Assembly (NCBI GenBank): GCA_963966185.1
Contig: CAWZYM010000074.1
Location: forward strand, 62,001 to 126,000
Length of the DNA stretch: 64,000 nucleotides
DNA from: Rhabditoides inermis
Lineage: Eukaryota > Nematoda > Chromadorea > Rhabditida > Rhabditidae
Direction: 5' to 3'
The notes under the pieces are model-generated. The model had not been told where the DNA came from. It ran no database searches and was given only the letters and a program-made list of their open reading frames with translations. A program made the position numbers and the translations under genes. Positions 11,893-28,803 of this stretch are shown one piece after another (within the stretch, counting starts at the first letter, position 1; every line of letters begins with the position of its first letter).

Positions 11893-13309
11893 CTAGTTCT
11901 TGAGCACATTGAGGAAGGCTTCCTTGGGGATCTGCACGTTTCCCAACATCTTCATCCTCTCCTTTCCCTTCTTCTGGTGACTCAGCTTCTTGTTCAGTCG
12001 CTCCATTCCACCACCGCCAAAGTTGCCCTGAAACCATGCTCATCAAGCCCCGCCCCTTCTGACACCGCCTACCTTGAGCAGCTGCGAAAAGTCCCTCTTC
12101 ATTGGCTGTATAGTCGTCTGCGAGAGGGCCTTGGTAGAGTTACCCACAGTAGCCTTGATCGTCACCTGAACGGCTCGCTAAGCCCCGCCCCTCGAAACTC
12201 CGCCTACCTCGAACTGTTGTCGCGGGATCTCTCGTCGCAGGCGAGAGACGAGCAACTTCGCACGATCCTTGGCCATAGCGGCAGGTACGATCTGACCAAA
12301 CTCGGTCACCTGAACAGCATCTCTCTCTCCCTCTTTCTCTCCCCCTCTCTCTTTCTTTCTCTCTCTCTTTCTCACCCCACCTCCTTGTTATTGATGCTGA
12401 TCCCCAGCTTGATCAGCCTCGTCTCATTCCATCCATCCGGTTCATAGTCAAACGAAGCGTAGCCGGACGTCAAGCGCTGGAACGTACCGTAACCCAATGT
12501 CCACATACAGTACTCCCTACCTTCAACCGCTCGAAAAAGTCGACGACAACCTCGGCCAACGGAAGACGCCACTCGATCAGAAGACGGTCCTCGTCGATGG
12601 AAGAGATCTACAGTACTGTGATTACAGTAACCTTGATAGATACAGTATTCCTCCTCCCTACCTCTCCTCGCTCTCCTCTCGCCTCCGTACACAGACCGTT
12701 CACCACACCCATCATCTCTGCCGGAACCACCATGCGTACACGCACCTACAAATCGATAAATCGATAAATACATATTCCCATCAATACAAAGAAGGGATCA
12801 CCATCGGCTCAAGGAACTTCTCAATATCCGACTCATCCGGGAACTGCGAAGCGTCGAGAATACGGATCTCCTCCTATAAAATCAATAATGGCAATCAATC
12901 TCAATCAAGAACAATAACCCCGCTACCTGTCCATTGTAGCGCTTCTTACGGATCGTCTCGTTGTCGCGCACAATTGCTCGGTACTCCACACTTGGCTGGC
13001 TGAAATCGGCAAGACTATAAACCCCGCCCCTCGAAGTCCCGCCCACCTGAGGATGACACTGGCGTTGTGTTCCTGATCGAGGCGCGCGCCAAACACCTCC
13101 ATGTGCAGAACACCCAGGAATCCCACCTGACAGTACCGTATACCGTATACATACACAACTCTACAGTAACCCTTTCACATCAACTTCTACAGTATCTCCT
13201 CTATCGTACCTTCCACCCGAGTCCGAGCGCGGGGCTGCTATCCGGGGTGATGCTCACACTGGGGTCGTTGAGACTGAGACGCTCCACCTGGGAAAGCGCC
13301 ATGAGAGAA

Positions 13310-13389
<80 letters not shown>

Positions 13390-16300
13390 GAGAGAAAGAG
13401 AGAGAGAGGGGGGGGGGGAAGCCGTTCACCCACCGCCTGTTTGAGCGACTCATAGTCGGCAGTCTCTACGGGGAATAGACCCGCGTACAGCGTTGGCTTC
13501 ATCGGTTTGAACCCCGCAAACGCCTCCACTGTATCCTGAAATCATATCGTACAACATATCATTCGGTACTTCTATGACCACTAGTTACAGTAAACAAGTA
13601 CACCAACCGACCGTGTTGGCTGGATCGAACAGTGTCTCCCCGACCGCGGCCTCCTTCGTCGTCTTCATGTTGCATATCACATAGCCCACCTGGCCGGCCG
13701 ACAGACGATGACACGGAGTCATGTCCGGACGCATGATACCCACCTATTGAAATCAATCGATAAGCAATCAATGCATCGATCCCCCACCTCGACCACGTCG
13801 TACTCCTTCTGGTTGTGGTAGGAGCGGATCTTCTGGCCCTTCCTGATAGAACCCTCCTTCACCAGAACGTAGGCGATTGCGCCGCGGAAATGCTCAAACA
13901 CAGAGTCGAAGATGAGGCCGCTGCAATCGATCGATAATCAACAAATGAATGAAGAAAGGCTTTATGACGCTCTTTAATGCCAAGGTTTTACCTATTTTGG
14001 AATACAATACTGAGTGCCTCATTGATATAAAGAAAACTTACTGGGATCCAGTTGAGAAAACTCAAAGAAAGTTTACGTTTTTGTCCGAATCTTGAGTATG
14101 ATCAAAGACTGAAAGAACTTGATCTCAAACCTCTTTCATTGCGCAGAACAATCAAAGATGTTTGTACTGCACACAAGTATGTGTATGGTCAAGTTTGGGT
14201 GGACAAAGAAAATAATCCGATAGTATTGTACTCAAAAGAATCTTCAACTCAGTCAAGGAGTAGAGGAAATGGACTGAAAATCTTCTCAAAATCAACCACT
14301 GCTCTCGAACAATCTTTTCTATCTCACAGAGTTTGCACTGTTTGGAATCAGTTACCAACTTCCATCGTTTGTGAAGACAATTCCAAAATATTCAAAACAA
14401 ATCTGACGAACTATCTCATGAAAAATGTTTTGAAATCATATATGACGAACTAGTATACTGACTGCACTATACCGCGCAATGCTGCGCGTCTTCCTCAATT
14501 ACAGTTAGCGGCACTACTCCACTATGTGGTAACCACTCCACTCTGGGGGCGGTGCCGGGGTAGGCATCGGGGGCGCGGGTGCGGTCACTCTACTGCGGTC
14601 TGTCTCCCACGGCAGCAGCATCTATCCACCCAAATATTACGGTAGCATGTACTGTACATTGTTGCATTTAATAATATAATAATAATATATTTATCCATAG
14701 AAACAGAATCGCAATGACAACATTGGAAAGACAACAAAAGTTATGATGAACGAGTGTCCAACATCAATCGGTTTCCTTCCCAGTGAGGCAAAGCGAATAC
14801 TGCGGAAGCCACCTCCAGACACCTTGACGTGTTTGACAGAAGTGTACTTCCTCCACAGGCACTCTCGCGACGACAACTGAAATGAGTGAGGAGGCAAGCG
14901 CCTCATCATTAGAATCACCCAATCAAGTCAAACCACCCTGGAGCTTCTATCACATTAACAGATTATTACAAACGTGTGGGGTCTTGAAACCTCTTTTGGA
15001 TGGTACTGAAGAAATGATCAATTGCGACTCCAAATTCTTTCTTAGATAAACAGGTGACCACGCTTCTATCCAAATCATTCCAATACTGGACAGCTCTATA
15101 TAATATAAAACTTTGGCCTATCGTAGTGCGAGGTGAAGGGGCTGTGTTCTTGAGTTTCAACCCATGATTTCGCAATGTACTCATTCTAGAACCAACCGGG
15201 ACGAGAGCGAATGGACATTCCGAGTTGAAATAACCATAAATGTTTCTATGTACAAATCGAATATCACACTTAACCCGTCGTAACCAGAGAGTATCTAAAT
15301 TATATCGTTTTAGTCTGCTTTCGTAATCTAGTTTAGGGGCTATGTAACGGGTGAGCTTGCGCTGAACTGCTTCTAGATCATTTATATGGCCTTTGTTAAT
15401 CAAACAAAGAACTTCTGAACCATATTCTAGTGCCGGTCTTATTTTAGTTTTGTAGAAATTTAAGTAAAGTTGCTCATTTACATGGAAATTTGCTCTCAGT
15501 GCTCCAATTTTGGAAGAGGCTTTTTGGATAGCCTTCCGGATATGTTCTGATGGGTCGAGAGTAGATGTTAGAATAACACCCAAATCCTTCACAGAATCAG
15601 AGCACGAGAGAGTTACATCACCACATTTATAAACCGACTTGATAGGTTTCTTTCCGAAATGAACAACTGTGCACTTGGCAGCAGATAGCGCTAGCTGTTT
15701 GCATCTTCGTTATCTATTGCTCCCGTGTATACCTATCCTAGTCGATTACGATAAACATTACATTACATTACACTATCCATTCGAAACCCACCGGAACGGC
15801 TTGTCGGTGTCGGCAGTCGGAGCGGGTATACGCTCAATCACCGCATCTGAAGAACACACAAATCGAATCATAAAAGCAAAACACGTGACACACCGAGCAC
15901 TCCGTCGACGTTGATGCCCGACTTGGCGCTGATCTTGAGAATCTCCTCGGGCGAGAACTCAAAGAGCGTTTTCAGCTGCGTTTGCACCTGTAAACAAGGT
16001 AAACAAACACGAAAACAACACAACAAGCACCTTGTCAATGTTGACGTGGGGCAGGTCGATCTTGTTGATGACTGGAATCATGGTGACACTGCGATCGAAC
16101 GCCAGCCAGAAGTTGGCGATCGTCTGCGCCTTGAAACCAGAACGGTCACAAACAAACAAACAAACAAACTAGTAAACACACCTGTACTCCTTGATTAGCC
16201 GCGCACAACAGCAGGATGCCATCGCAGACTGAGAGAGACCGGGCCACTTCTGCCGAAAAGTCTGCGTGGCCGGGGGTGTCGATCAGGTTCAGAAGGTAGC

Positions 16301-16788
16301 CCTGCAGAGAACAACATCCACATCTATGAAAGTATTCATTCATCTAACAAAAGTCAAACCTTATAGGGAAGCGCGACCGTCTGTGCTTTGACCGTGATGC
16401 CTCGCTGTCGCTCGATCGGTAGACGATCCAACAGCTGACTCTCGCGCTCGCCCGCTTTGATCACGCCGGCCTAGCAAAACACACAGGTATGACAACAAGT
16501 GAACAATCAACCGACCTGTTCAAGCAGTCTGTCCGCCAGCGTGCTCTTTCCGTGGTCAACATGGGCGACGATGGAGAAGTTGCGGATCTTCTCGGGAGGG
16601 TATCTGGACAAGGACATGAACAACTACAACACACGAACAGTTCACTTGTCGAGATCGACGAGTCTGGTGGGGTCGTCTGGTCGGAGGGAGGAGAACACCC
16701 TCAGCCCTCCATGGCTGTATATGTTCTGTGTGGAGGAGAGGAGCCATGCGCGAGGCGATAGAGCCACCGCCAATCGCAAGCGACGCAT
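11893..16788 (-). CDS. GUF1: Mitochondrial translation factor GUF1 / elongation factor 4 (LepA)
   Basis: GUF1 is a GTPase that binds mitochondrial ribosomes and promotes back-translocation. Minus-strand exons: 16788-16646, 16603-16516, 16470-16360, 16301-16182, 16129-16031, 15987-15894, 15846-15792, 13920-13788, 13743-13612, 13535-13434, 13287-13210, 13126-13047, 12999-12927, 12873-12802, 12745-12662, 12607-12521, 12476-12381, 12309-12208, 12165-12073, 12027-11893. They give 658 residues, the usual family length. Residues 1-30 are an Arg-rich, acid-free mitochondrial presequence. GTPase motifs: AHVDHGKST (61-69), RGIT (100-103), DTPGH (122-126), NKID (176-179) and SAK (207-209). LepA blocks include [24 protein letters not shown] and the C-terminal [10 protein letters not shown]. 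Phases fit at all junctions and no damage is seen. The seventh intron is enlarged by two LINE fragments. Confidence 0.96.
13953..14453 (+). mobile_element. LINE fragment: C-terminal end of a non-LTR reverse-transcriptase ORF, frameshifted
   Basis: It translates as [14 protein letters not shown], then QRKFT, then after a frame change (about 14080) [20 protein letters not shown]. This is the order typical of the region after the RT palm in CR1/Jockey-type LINEs (RP-LEYG, QRR-T, Y-RL--L-L-SL--RR). The ORF ends [11 protein letters not shown] and then stops. It is 5'-truncated, broken by one frameshift, and antisense to GUF1 in its seventh intron. Confidence 0.8.
14966..15712 (-). mobile_element. 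LINE fragment: C-terminal RT region, open over about 245 codons
   Basis: Motifs in order: [72 protein letters not shown] and AVQYWNDL. This is the conserved 3' end of a non-LTR RT ORF. It is truncated at the 5' side near 15712, where frame and similarity end. The 3' untranslated part probably runs left to an AT-rich tail at about 14660-14695. It lies in the seventh GUF1 intron, sense to the host and opposite to the fragment at 13953-14453. Confidence 0.85.
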
Positions 16789-17301
16789 CGCGTCTCAAGT
16801 GTACAATACATGTTTGTTTACATAAAAAAAACACGCAACAAAACCACAAAAGAAAACAACAACACATTTTACCAAAAAAAACACCCCAAACGTTGTGCAC
16901 AATTCCGCGCTTCTCACACACACTACTGTCTGCACGACAACTCTTTCTTGAGTTTTTCTGTGTGGTTTTATTTGTTGAACGAATTGATACCTTTAAAATT
17001 TCGAACACAAGACCAACAATTCATTATAATAAATATCTTCAATACAAAAAACTACACAAATACTGTGATCATTGGGTGACAATGAATGCAAATATCCCGA
17101 ATACCTTCCCAGAGCAATATATAGAACAAATAAAGATCTAAATCCGTAAGTTGAACGACGTATCATATATGTGAGAACTATCAGGAACAAAGAACAATGG
17201 ATAGTGGAATGAAGACGCAGAGTAGGGTAGTAACATCTAACTACAACAATATTTGACAGAAATCAGAAGTGCTGCGACCACGCCTCTTCTCGTACCGCCC
17301 C
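16789..17301. other. Intergenic: GUF1 5' flank / 3' flank of the next minus-strand gene
   Basis: 513 bp between the GUF1 ATG and the stop of the gene at 17302-19147. It is A/C-rich without long repeats and must hold the GUF1 promoter. No coding exon, TATA box at a fixed place or RNA gene was recognised. Confidence 0.5.
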
Positions 17302-18097
17302 TCATACGATGATGAATCTATCGCCGCATTTCTCCTCGACCATGTGATTTTGTACGTCGAATACTTCCGGATGACGGAGCAGCAGCATAGTCAGCTCTCC
17401 AGTCGACAGCTTGCGGTCGCCTCCCAGACGAGACATCTGCAGGACAGAGAGAGAGATAGAGAGAGAGAGAGAGAGGGAGAGAGAGAGAGAAAGAGAGAGA
17501 GAGAGATTCTGACAATCTGGATGGCGAGCCCGCTCAGCCGGCGCTCGTCGCTGTCCCTCAGCAGACGGAGACACTCCTCCGCCACTCCCTCTTCGGTCGA
17601 CATCTCCACAAAATCCAGGCATCCGATAATCGGATGCACGCGGGCCTAGATTCAATCAAGCAATCAAGCAATAATCGATATATAACTCACCATTCCCTCC
17701 GCATTGGTCTGTACAAACTGGTATTCGGTGAGCTGCGTGACGTCAGTGAGACCAAATTGAGCAAGGTCAATGGTGTTCTTCGTACCTTCCTGTAATCATA
17801 AACAATAAACAGGGAAGACAGTGATAATGGCAGATAAAGAATGAGAGAGAGAGAGAGAGAGAGAGAGACGAACCGTCTGGGCGCATATCCACTCATCCAG
17901 CACAGACTTGATCTCGCATATGGGGAAGATGGCGTCCTGACGACGCTGGCGCCTGAGGGAACAAGTCAGCAATGCACACAGACAAACACGCGAGACAGCC
18001 ACCTGAACATGAGGACAGCCTTGAGCATGTAGAGGAGGTCAGCGAGATGCGGAGACACGCCGGACCAGGCAGCCACACACACACGCTTCAGCTCACT

Positions 18098-18148
<51 letters not shown>

Positions 18149-18557
18149 ACCCCTGCGGGAGAGAGCAGTCAGACTCGATCTGCCCGAGACGCTGCCACAC
18201 ATCCTCCTTCTCCTCGTGCTTCTCTGGATGATGCTGCTCCACCACCTTCTTCTCCCCCTCCTCCTTCTCCTCCTGCTCCTTGGGCTGCAGCTCACCCTCC
18301 TTCTCCTTCTCCTCACTCTTCTCCAAGTTCATGTTGTGGTCGCGAGGAGCAGCCAGCTGGAGCGTCTGCTTTCCCTCGTCCTCCTTCTTCCTCTTCTTCT
18401 TCTCTTTCTCCTGCTCCATCGCCTTCTCCTTCCTCTCCTCAGAGAGCATCGACTGCGTCGTACTATCCATCTCCTCTCCTCCTTCCTTCTTCACTTCCAC
18501 TCCCACCACCGGAGAACACTGGGTCAAGTAGAGTGTGCCATCCTGAACATTTCTCTT

Positions 18558-18595
<38 letters not shown>

Positions 18596-19147
18596 CATTC
18601 ACACTTCTCTAACTCACATTAAAGACAAGCCTTCCATGCAAATATCCTCCCTCCCTAACATTCCTCCCAATAAACCCATCCCAATTCTGGAAGAATTCGG
18701 GACTCTTGGGAAGAGGCGAGCCACAGTAGAGATCGTACAGTACGTCGACTGAGAGACAGCCCTGAAAACAATCGATAATCGATCAATACATCCAGACAGC
18801 TACCGCCCACTTACATGACGACTATTCTTCACTGCTTCCACAATGAAGTCACATGCAAGTCGCGCCGTTCCGGGCACCCTCGAAGTCGACAATGGCAACA
18901 TGGGAGGAGGAATGTTGAAGGGGTTGTGGCCAAAGGGGGCGGGGCCACAGAGGGCGGAAAGCATTGGTCCCATCAGCGGCGGAGGAGGGTGCTGACGGAG
19001 CTGAAAGAAAACAACACGTGTTGGTAAACAACTCAACAAACAAACTGCTACCTGTGCGAGGGCGGGGGTGCCTCCCATTGCAGCCAGCACCTTGTCTCTA
19101 ATTTCAGCCACCGCTCCACTCTCGCCACCCACACGCAACTCACTCAT
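17302..19147 (-). CDS. Unrecognised protein, possible LOTUS/OST-HTH-like domain (downstream member of a tandem pair)
   Basis: Minus-strand exons 19147-19052, 19000-18815, 18761-18618, 18542-18151, 18095-18003, 17952-17874, 17789-17691, 17645-17514 and 17436-17302 give 451 residues with consistent phases. I cannot name a family. Residues about 76-149 read as a winged-helix-like unit (LSVDVLYDLYCGSPL, then GFIGRNV, then FNDGTLYL), resembling LOTUS/OST-HTH domains of germline RNA-regulation proteins. This is inference. A Lys/Glu-rich low-complexity segment follows (about 160-260). The C-terminal LSTGELTMLLLRHPEVFDV may be a second unit. The neighbour at 19400-23216 has the same order, and splice phases agree around the first unit. 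A TGA lies in frame just upstream of the ATG, behind a possible acceptor, so a 5' UTR intron is likely. Confidence 0.65.
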
Positions 19148-19399
19148 TCTTCAACTGCACCAATCAATCATATGTAATAACAATATACATCACAAGCATA
19201 GCAGGTATGAACAGCGCCATCAACACATCACAACAACATTTGAAAATAACCAAACTTATATAAACAATTTATTTCAACAACTGCATAATATAATTTCCCG
19301 ATACAAAATACGTAAACAACTTATGAAATCAAAATAACACGTATATAACTCCCAAAGCTTTTGCGTACACACAGGATAATAACTTCACCGGAAGTGACG

Positions 19400-23216
<3,817 letters not shown>

Positions 23217-23551
23217 CGTTACAATCTGAAAAAAAGTTTCGCTATAATGAATACACGTTAAATCAAACAAACGAACAAAATAAACAACAACAACAATTTC
23301 CATTCCGTACGTCGGATATTGACGAATACTCATCGAAAAAACGTCAACAGAAGCCGAACGTCACATTTAAATATCCAAATCGATCGGGTATTGCTCTTTT
23401 TCGGTCATAATTCTCTCCCCTTATCATTGGAACTAGTTTTATATGTGATGAAATGCACGATGGGATCATATTGCAAATTGTTATCAGAGCTCGGCGTTCT
23501 TGTTGTCACGCGCGGGCGCGTGGTGAGCCATGGCACTGCGAGAGCCTGCGC

Positions 23552-23583
<32 letters not shown>

Positions 23584-23863
23584 CTCCCCGCACTCTCTTC
23601 AAATAGTCAATATTTTCACCGCCGCCGTCCATTCTATTGCATTGCGCGGGCAGCGGGCTATGTCCCCGTTGTGTCCCGAATGTATGTAGTAACAGCATTC
23701 TATTTCTCACTCACTCACCTTCTACTCACCACCTCTCCATTTGCATCTAGTTTCTGCACGACACTCGTTTCTCACCCTCGCGTAGATGTTGCCATCACTT
23801 CGCCTCGCCTTGCAATCGTTTTGAATTGTTATTGACCATTGCAATGTTAACACTTACAGAAAG
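23217..23863. promoter_or_regulatory. Divergent intergenic region between the 19400-23216 gene and PIP4K2
   Basis: 647 bp between two divergent start codons, so both promoters must lie here or within 5' UTR introns. TTTTTCAG directly precedes the minus-strand first coding segment, suggesting an upstream non-coding exon for that gene. A (CT)n run lies near 23551-23582. No TATA or other core element is convincing. Confidence 0.5.
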
Positions 23864-26800
23864 ATGTCTTCGAAGAAGACGCCTCGCAGTCTGGGCGGAA
23901 AGCTCAAGGGCAAGAAGGGCAAAGTGCTCGTGCCCAAGTGGAAGGTGTTCCGCGCAAAGGTAAGCCACAGTAGCAAACAAGTAATCAACAGTGTTATGCA
24001 GGAGCCTCTTCTGTCAGTGTTCATGTGGGGAGTGAACCACTCGATCGGAGAGCTCTCCCACGTCCCTCCGCCCGGTCTTCTCATGCCCGACGACTTCAAG
24101 GTTGTTTACATGTTTACCTGTTTGTTTACTTGTTTACTTACATGCTGATAATTATTTTGCAGGCGTACGCCAAGATCAAGATAGACAATCATGCGTTCAA
24201 CAAGGACAATATGCCGCCCCATTTCAAGGTACTGTCATTTTTATCGAGTTACGCCTTTTTCGGTAGTGATATTATTAGATTATCGGACAACTGGAGTGTA
24301 TCCGCTTATTACTGTGTTATCTGACAGTGCGGTGTGAGTGTCACTGGTCACATGTGTGCGAATGTTTTGAAATTTACAATGAGTATTTGGGGAGGGCTCT
24401 CTTTCTCTCTCTTTCTCTCTCTCTTTCTCTCTCTTTCTCTCTCTTTCTCTCTCTTTCTCTCTCTCTCTCTCTCGCTCTCTCTCATAATCGCACTATTGTT
24501 TCCGGTCGTGCAGAGGTGGTAGTTTTGTGGTTGCTACGAGATTTAGAGACCACCCACGAAGATCACGCTTAGTTTGCAAATCATTAGGTATACCATCCAA
24601 ATAACATCGCAAATTTGTGCGAGTGCAGGTGCAATTGGTTACCTGCTACCGCCTGGAAACTAGCATTGATTGGGTGGGCGAGCGTTCGGTTAGACTTCGA
24701 GTGAGACTGCACGCACTGTGGTGTGAAAGAAGAAAAAAAACTGCTGCAAACATACTGATCTCTGTCAGCGGGTGTGATGTTGACGAACCTGAGAAAAAAG
24801 AAATTGATTTATCGATTTATCGATTGATTGTTAGGTGAAGGAGTACTGTCCGAACGTGTTCCGCAACCTCCGCGAGCAGTTCGGCGTCGACCAAAACGAG
24901 TACCTCCGCTCCCTCACCAGCTACGAACCCGATCCCGATCAGGTACGGTAGCCAGTAAGTGAGGGTACAGTAGCCACAGTCAGGGTACGGTACATTGAAA
25001 GATACGATTTCCCGTTTCCATATGGGATAAGAGTACGGATTGTGTATTGTAGCAGTAATTGCGTTTTCAGGCCGATTCTGTCAAGGAGGCGCGTTTCTTT
25101 GTCAGCTACGACAAGAAGTTTGTCATAAAGGTTGGTCGGGGTTTTTCATCAGTTGATGTGATGCGTAGTGATGTGATGTGTCAGTCGTGTTGTGACGTGT
25201 TTGAGAGGGGGGGGGGGCGGGGATTCTTTGCCCTTGTGCTTTCGCGGTTCGCGCATGGCGCAATTCCACACATGACTCACTGTCTCGCGGTGACGATGGC
25301 GACAACAGAATGAGAAGTCATGGGAAGATGTTGTGGCGGAAGTGGCGCTTGCCTGCGCTTGAATCTTTGTCTCTGGTGTTCAGTGTATGGTAGAATGAAT
25401 GAAAAGATAAATTAAGAGATTATGGAAATTAAAAAAAGTAAACAATCAAATCAAATCAAATGTTTATTCGGAATCGCAAATATGATTATGACACGTACAA
25501 AACGAAATCACTCATAAGAGCCTAAGATGGTATTATAGATTTTTGCGCCGAATGGAAGGTGCAGGTTCACTAATCGGGCTCTTGCATTTCCATCCATAGA
25601 GGGCCTTCGTCTTGCGGACCATACCATTGAACCATACTATTGACGTAGATGTTGATAATCGATCGATATCCATCGATAATCCAAAAGCGCGGCAACTCCA
25701 GTAACAAACTGACCGCAAGGAACGATATCCACTCCACATAGTGCCAATAGTGATCCAATCCTCGAGCTAGCGTTGCTGACTTCCATATTGGGCTACTCCG
25801 CGCGGGCCCAGCGTTTCTCACGGAGGATTCCAGAACAAACGGCGGCGACGACCGGCGGTGCGAGAAATGCACCCAACCGGCCGCCGTGACGAAAAGAAAT
25901 GGAAATGGAAGTAAACAATAAATTCTGTTAATACTTAAACTAACAATGGTTGTGTTGAGTCGATGGACTCGGAAGCAGTATCGGAGATGCACTCTATTCT
26001 CAAGGGCTACCACGAGTATGTGGTGGAGAGACACGGGCTCACACTCCTCCCACAGTACCTCGGACTCTACAGGTAAGCGAGCATCCATCTCCACTGATGA
26101 TCCACTCGTTGTTGATTCCATTATATAATTCGAAGTTCGGAAGTTTATGCTTCACTATTTGTATAAGTCTATCGTCCGCTTAAAGTATACAATATTTTGA
26201 GTGAGTTAGACACATAAGAATCTTATTGTGTGAAACGAGAAAAGTTTTCGCAGTTATGTAGATTGAATTTAGCTTTTTTGAATTTCTTTAGAAGTTTGTA
26301 TAACCATATTTTCGTGCAGGATAACGATCGACGGCTCTGAGACGTATCTGCTGGTGATGAGAAACGTGTTTGGCAGGAAGTACAATGTCCACACCAAGTA
26401 CGACCTCAAGGTGAGTGAGAGTGAGTGAATGACTGCGTGGGCGGAGCTTCGAGGGCGGGGCTTTCAATATTTTAATAGGGCTCACTGGATCACTCAGTAT
26501 TTTGAATGTATCCGATGTGAGTATATATGATGCCAGAGTATACGTATAACTTGAGCCGGCCCGGAACCCGGGAAATTGAATGTTTTTCGATGCTTGTGTG
26601 AGAATTGCGAACATATTGGCATTTGCAGGGTTTTGGGATAGGGCGAATAGGGTGCACGCCTGAAAGAGAGAGGGAGAGAGAGAGAGGGAGAGAGAGAGAG
26701 AGAGAGAGAATGGGGGGAGGGGGTTGGTCGATAATGTGCAATGGAAGAATGATAGAAGGAGGCGAGGGGAGGGAGTGAGAATGGAAGATGGGCTATTAGA

Positions 26801-28298
26801 GAGATGGGTGTTTTGAAGAATGAGTTCGTTCACCCATTTTAGGATTATGGTCTCTACAAAAAAGTGGTTTCGCAGTTGTTTGGTTTGGAATTTGAGAGAA
26901 TCTCGATGTTCACGTCAATCGCGAATTGTTGTTGGAATGCCTTGGTTGGCTCGTCGTCTGTTCGATGAACGAGTTGTTTTCGCGGCTTTCCGAGGGCACC
27001 ACTTTTGAGAGGATGTTGTGAAGAGGGAAGAGAGACACAGAGAGAGAGAGGGGGGGGGGAGGGGCGGGAATGGACTTGTCGTTTGGTATTGGCCGGCTGG
27101 GAGGGTGAGTGATTGAGAGTGCCTCCTCCTCCTCTCCTTCTGGGAGTTGTGTTGTTTCTTTCTCGCCCCATCACTGCCCGAATGGCCTTCTGCCAGTCAG
27201 TGGCAGGGGTGTGTACATGAAAACGTGCACGCATTGGGAATAGAAACCTAGGTTTATCTAAATTGTGGAAGATTGGAATTATGCACCCTGTAAGTACGGT
27301 ACAAAATGTATGTGATTGGCTTCTGATAATTGATCGCATGATTTTGAGGGTTCGACGGTGTCTCGCGCTGCTTCTGAGAAGGAGAAGGCGAAGGAGCTGC
27401 CGACACTCAAGGACAACGACTTCCTCGACGACAACGTCAAGCTGCGCCTGCCAGAGGTGCGGGGGGGGGGGGGGTGGATGGCTAGATTAGAAGGATACTT
27501 TGCTGGAATAACTCATGGTAGTGGGCGTGGCTGGAGTGAGCGTGGCCTACTGGTTTGGGGTTGCAGGAGGCGCGGGTTCAGCTGTGCGAGATGCTCAAGA
27601 ACGACACTGCCTGGCTGGCCAAGATGCACCTCATGGACTACTCGCTACTCGTCGGTGAGTATAGATTGTGTGTTTTGATCATGTTGTGCTTTGATCGCAT
27701 CGATTGATCGATTAATTATTTGTTTGTGTAGGCATCCACTCGTGTTCGCGCGCGGCTTCGGAGGCGGCTGCGGGTCGGGGTGGGGCAGGAGTGGAGGGGG
27801 TGTCGGAGGAGAGCGGAGACGAACTCGCACCCACGCCCCCCGACTCTCCCATCCCATCCACCGGAGCGTTCCCCGCCACCAGCGGAGGACCAGACCTAGA
27901 CGACGAGTTCTATGCCATTGCCAGCGATGCAGGTGGGTTGGAGAGAAGGGGAGGAGAGAGAGAGGGGGGGGAGAGTGTGTTGCAGACAGCGGCGACGAGC
28001 TGATCTACTTCATCGGTCTGGTGGACATTCTCACGTACTATGGAGTGAAGAAGAGGACAGCCACAGCTGCCAAGACGGTCAAGTACGGCAGCGACGCCGA
28101 GAACATCTCCACTGTCAAGCCGGATCAGGTGAGGGGGAGAGGGAGGGAGAGAGAGAGGGGGAGGGGAAGAGAGCGAAAGATGGGAGGAGAGAGGAGAAGA
28201 AGGAGTGAAAAGAGTGCGCTTCTTTGTTCTCACGGTAACCATGGTTGCAGTATGCGCGTCGCCTGCTCGAGTTTGTTCAAAAGGCAGTGAACGTGTGA
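23864..28298 (+). CDS. PIP4K2: Phosphatidylinositol-5-phosphate 4-kinase type 2
   Basis: This lipid kinase makes PI(4,5)P2 from PI5P. Exons: 23864-23959, 24002-24100, 24163-24228, 24835-24942, 25071-25130, 25960-26072, 26320-26410, 27349-27456, 27567-27654, 27732-27932, 27986-28128, 28251-28298. They give 406 residues, matching the vertebrate enzymes. Type II hallmarks: [13 protein letters not shown] (about 42-54), [10 protein letters not shown] (59-68), [35 protein letters not shown] spanning exons 7 and 8, [15 protein letters not shown] and [10 protein letters not shown] (about 270-279). A Pro/Ser/acidic insert follows (about 282-340), then [14 protein letters not shown] and [15 protein letters not shown]. 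Acceptors TTGAG at exons 6 and 8 are unusual but phase-consistent. Introns 3, 5, 6 and 7 are long and repeat-rich. The start has a basic N-terminus, as expected. Confidence 0.97.
25440..25530 (-). mobile_element. Retroposon 3' end with AATAAA and (ATTTG)n tail in PIP4K2 intron 5
   Basis: On the minus strand, GATTCCGAATAAACATTTG is followed by ATTTG repeats. The same arrangement recurs at about 29936-29990 in a KIF3A intron, where similarity extends about 50 bp inward. This suggests 3' ends of one retroposon family. The body of this copy (up to about 25920) has an open minus-strand frame that I could not relate to any protein. Confidence 0.45.
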
Positions 28299-28595
28299 TC
28301 TACTCTACGCCCCACTGATCTACCCGCAATGAGTATTGATTTATTGATTGGTAGGTTGTGTGTTATGTATCGCTTTAGCCTGTGCCGCTTTCTGACTTTC
28401 CCATGTTGTCCATCTCTGCTGTGTACATTCTCTCGATCTTAGCTCTTAGCATCTCTCTTCCCTACTCCAGTCGATAGTTCTTTTGTTCCCGGTAGCTCGA
28501 TGTTAGCCGAATGATTCCACACACTATGCGACTGCCCACCGGTGGGAGGCCCGCCCCTCAACGCCCCGCCCTCTCTTTGTTCACATGCCACGACT

Positions 28596-28597
<2 letters not shown>

Positions 28598-28648
<51 letters not shown>
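28598..28648. repeat. (CTGT)n microsatellite in the PIP4K2 3' flank
   Basis: About 12 tandem TCTG units lie roughly 300 bp past the PIP4K2 stop, probably in the 3' UTR. A similar (ACAG)n tract occurs at 31211-31246 in a KIF3A intron. Confidence 0.95.
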
Positions 28649-28651
<3 letters not shown>

Positions 28652-28797
28652 GCACCACACACAATGTTTATACTTACTCTCATTCTACTCTCTACCAAAA
28701 TCTGACTGTGTGCGCACACTTGTTTATATTTAATGTATCTTTCTTTTTTATTTATTAATACTGTAATTAAGTGTGATTGCATATATATTTTTGAGCG

Positions 28798-28803
28798 AAT
28801 AAA
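28798..28803 (+). terminator. Polyadenylation signal AATAAA, probable PIP4K2 3' end
   Basis: AATAAA about 500 bp after the PIP4K2 stop, followed within 30 nt by TGTGTTTGTGTGG, a GU-rich downstream element. The KIF3A start codon lies 150 bp further on, so the intergenic space is very short. Confidence 0.6.

Noticed and set aside
25570..26121. 183-codon minus-strand frame over PIP4K2 intron 5 and exon 6
   Set aside because: Part is antisense of a conserved exon. The rest has a hydrophobic stretch but no recognisable family; noted only as possible retroposon body.
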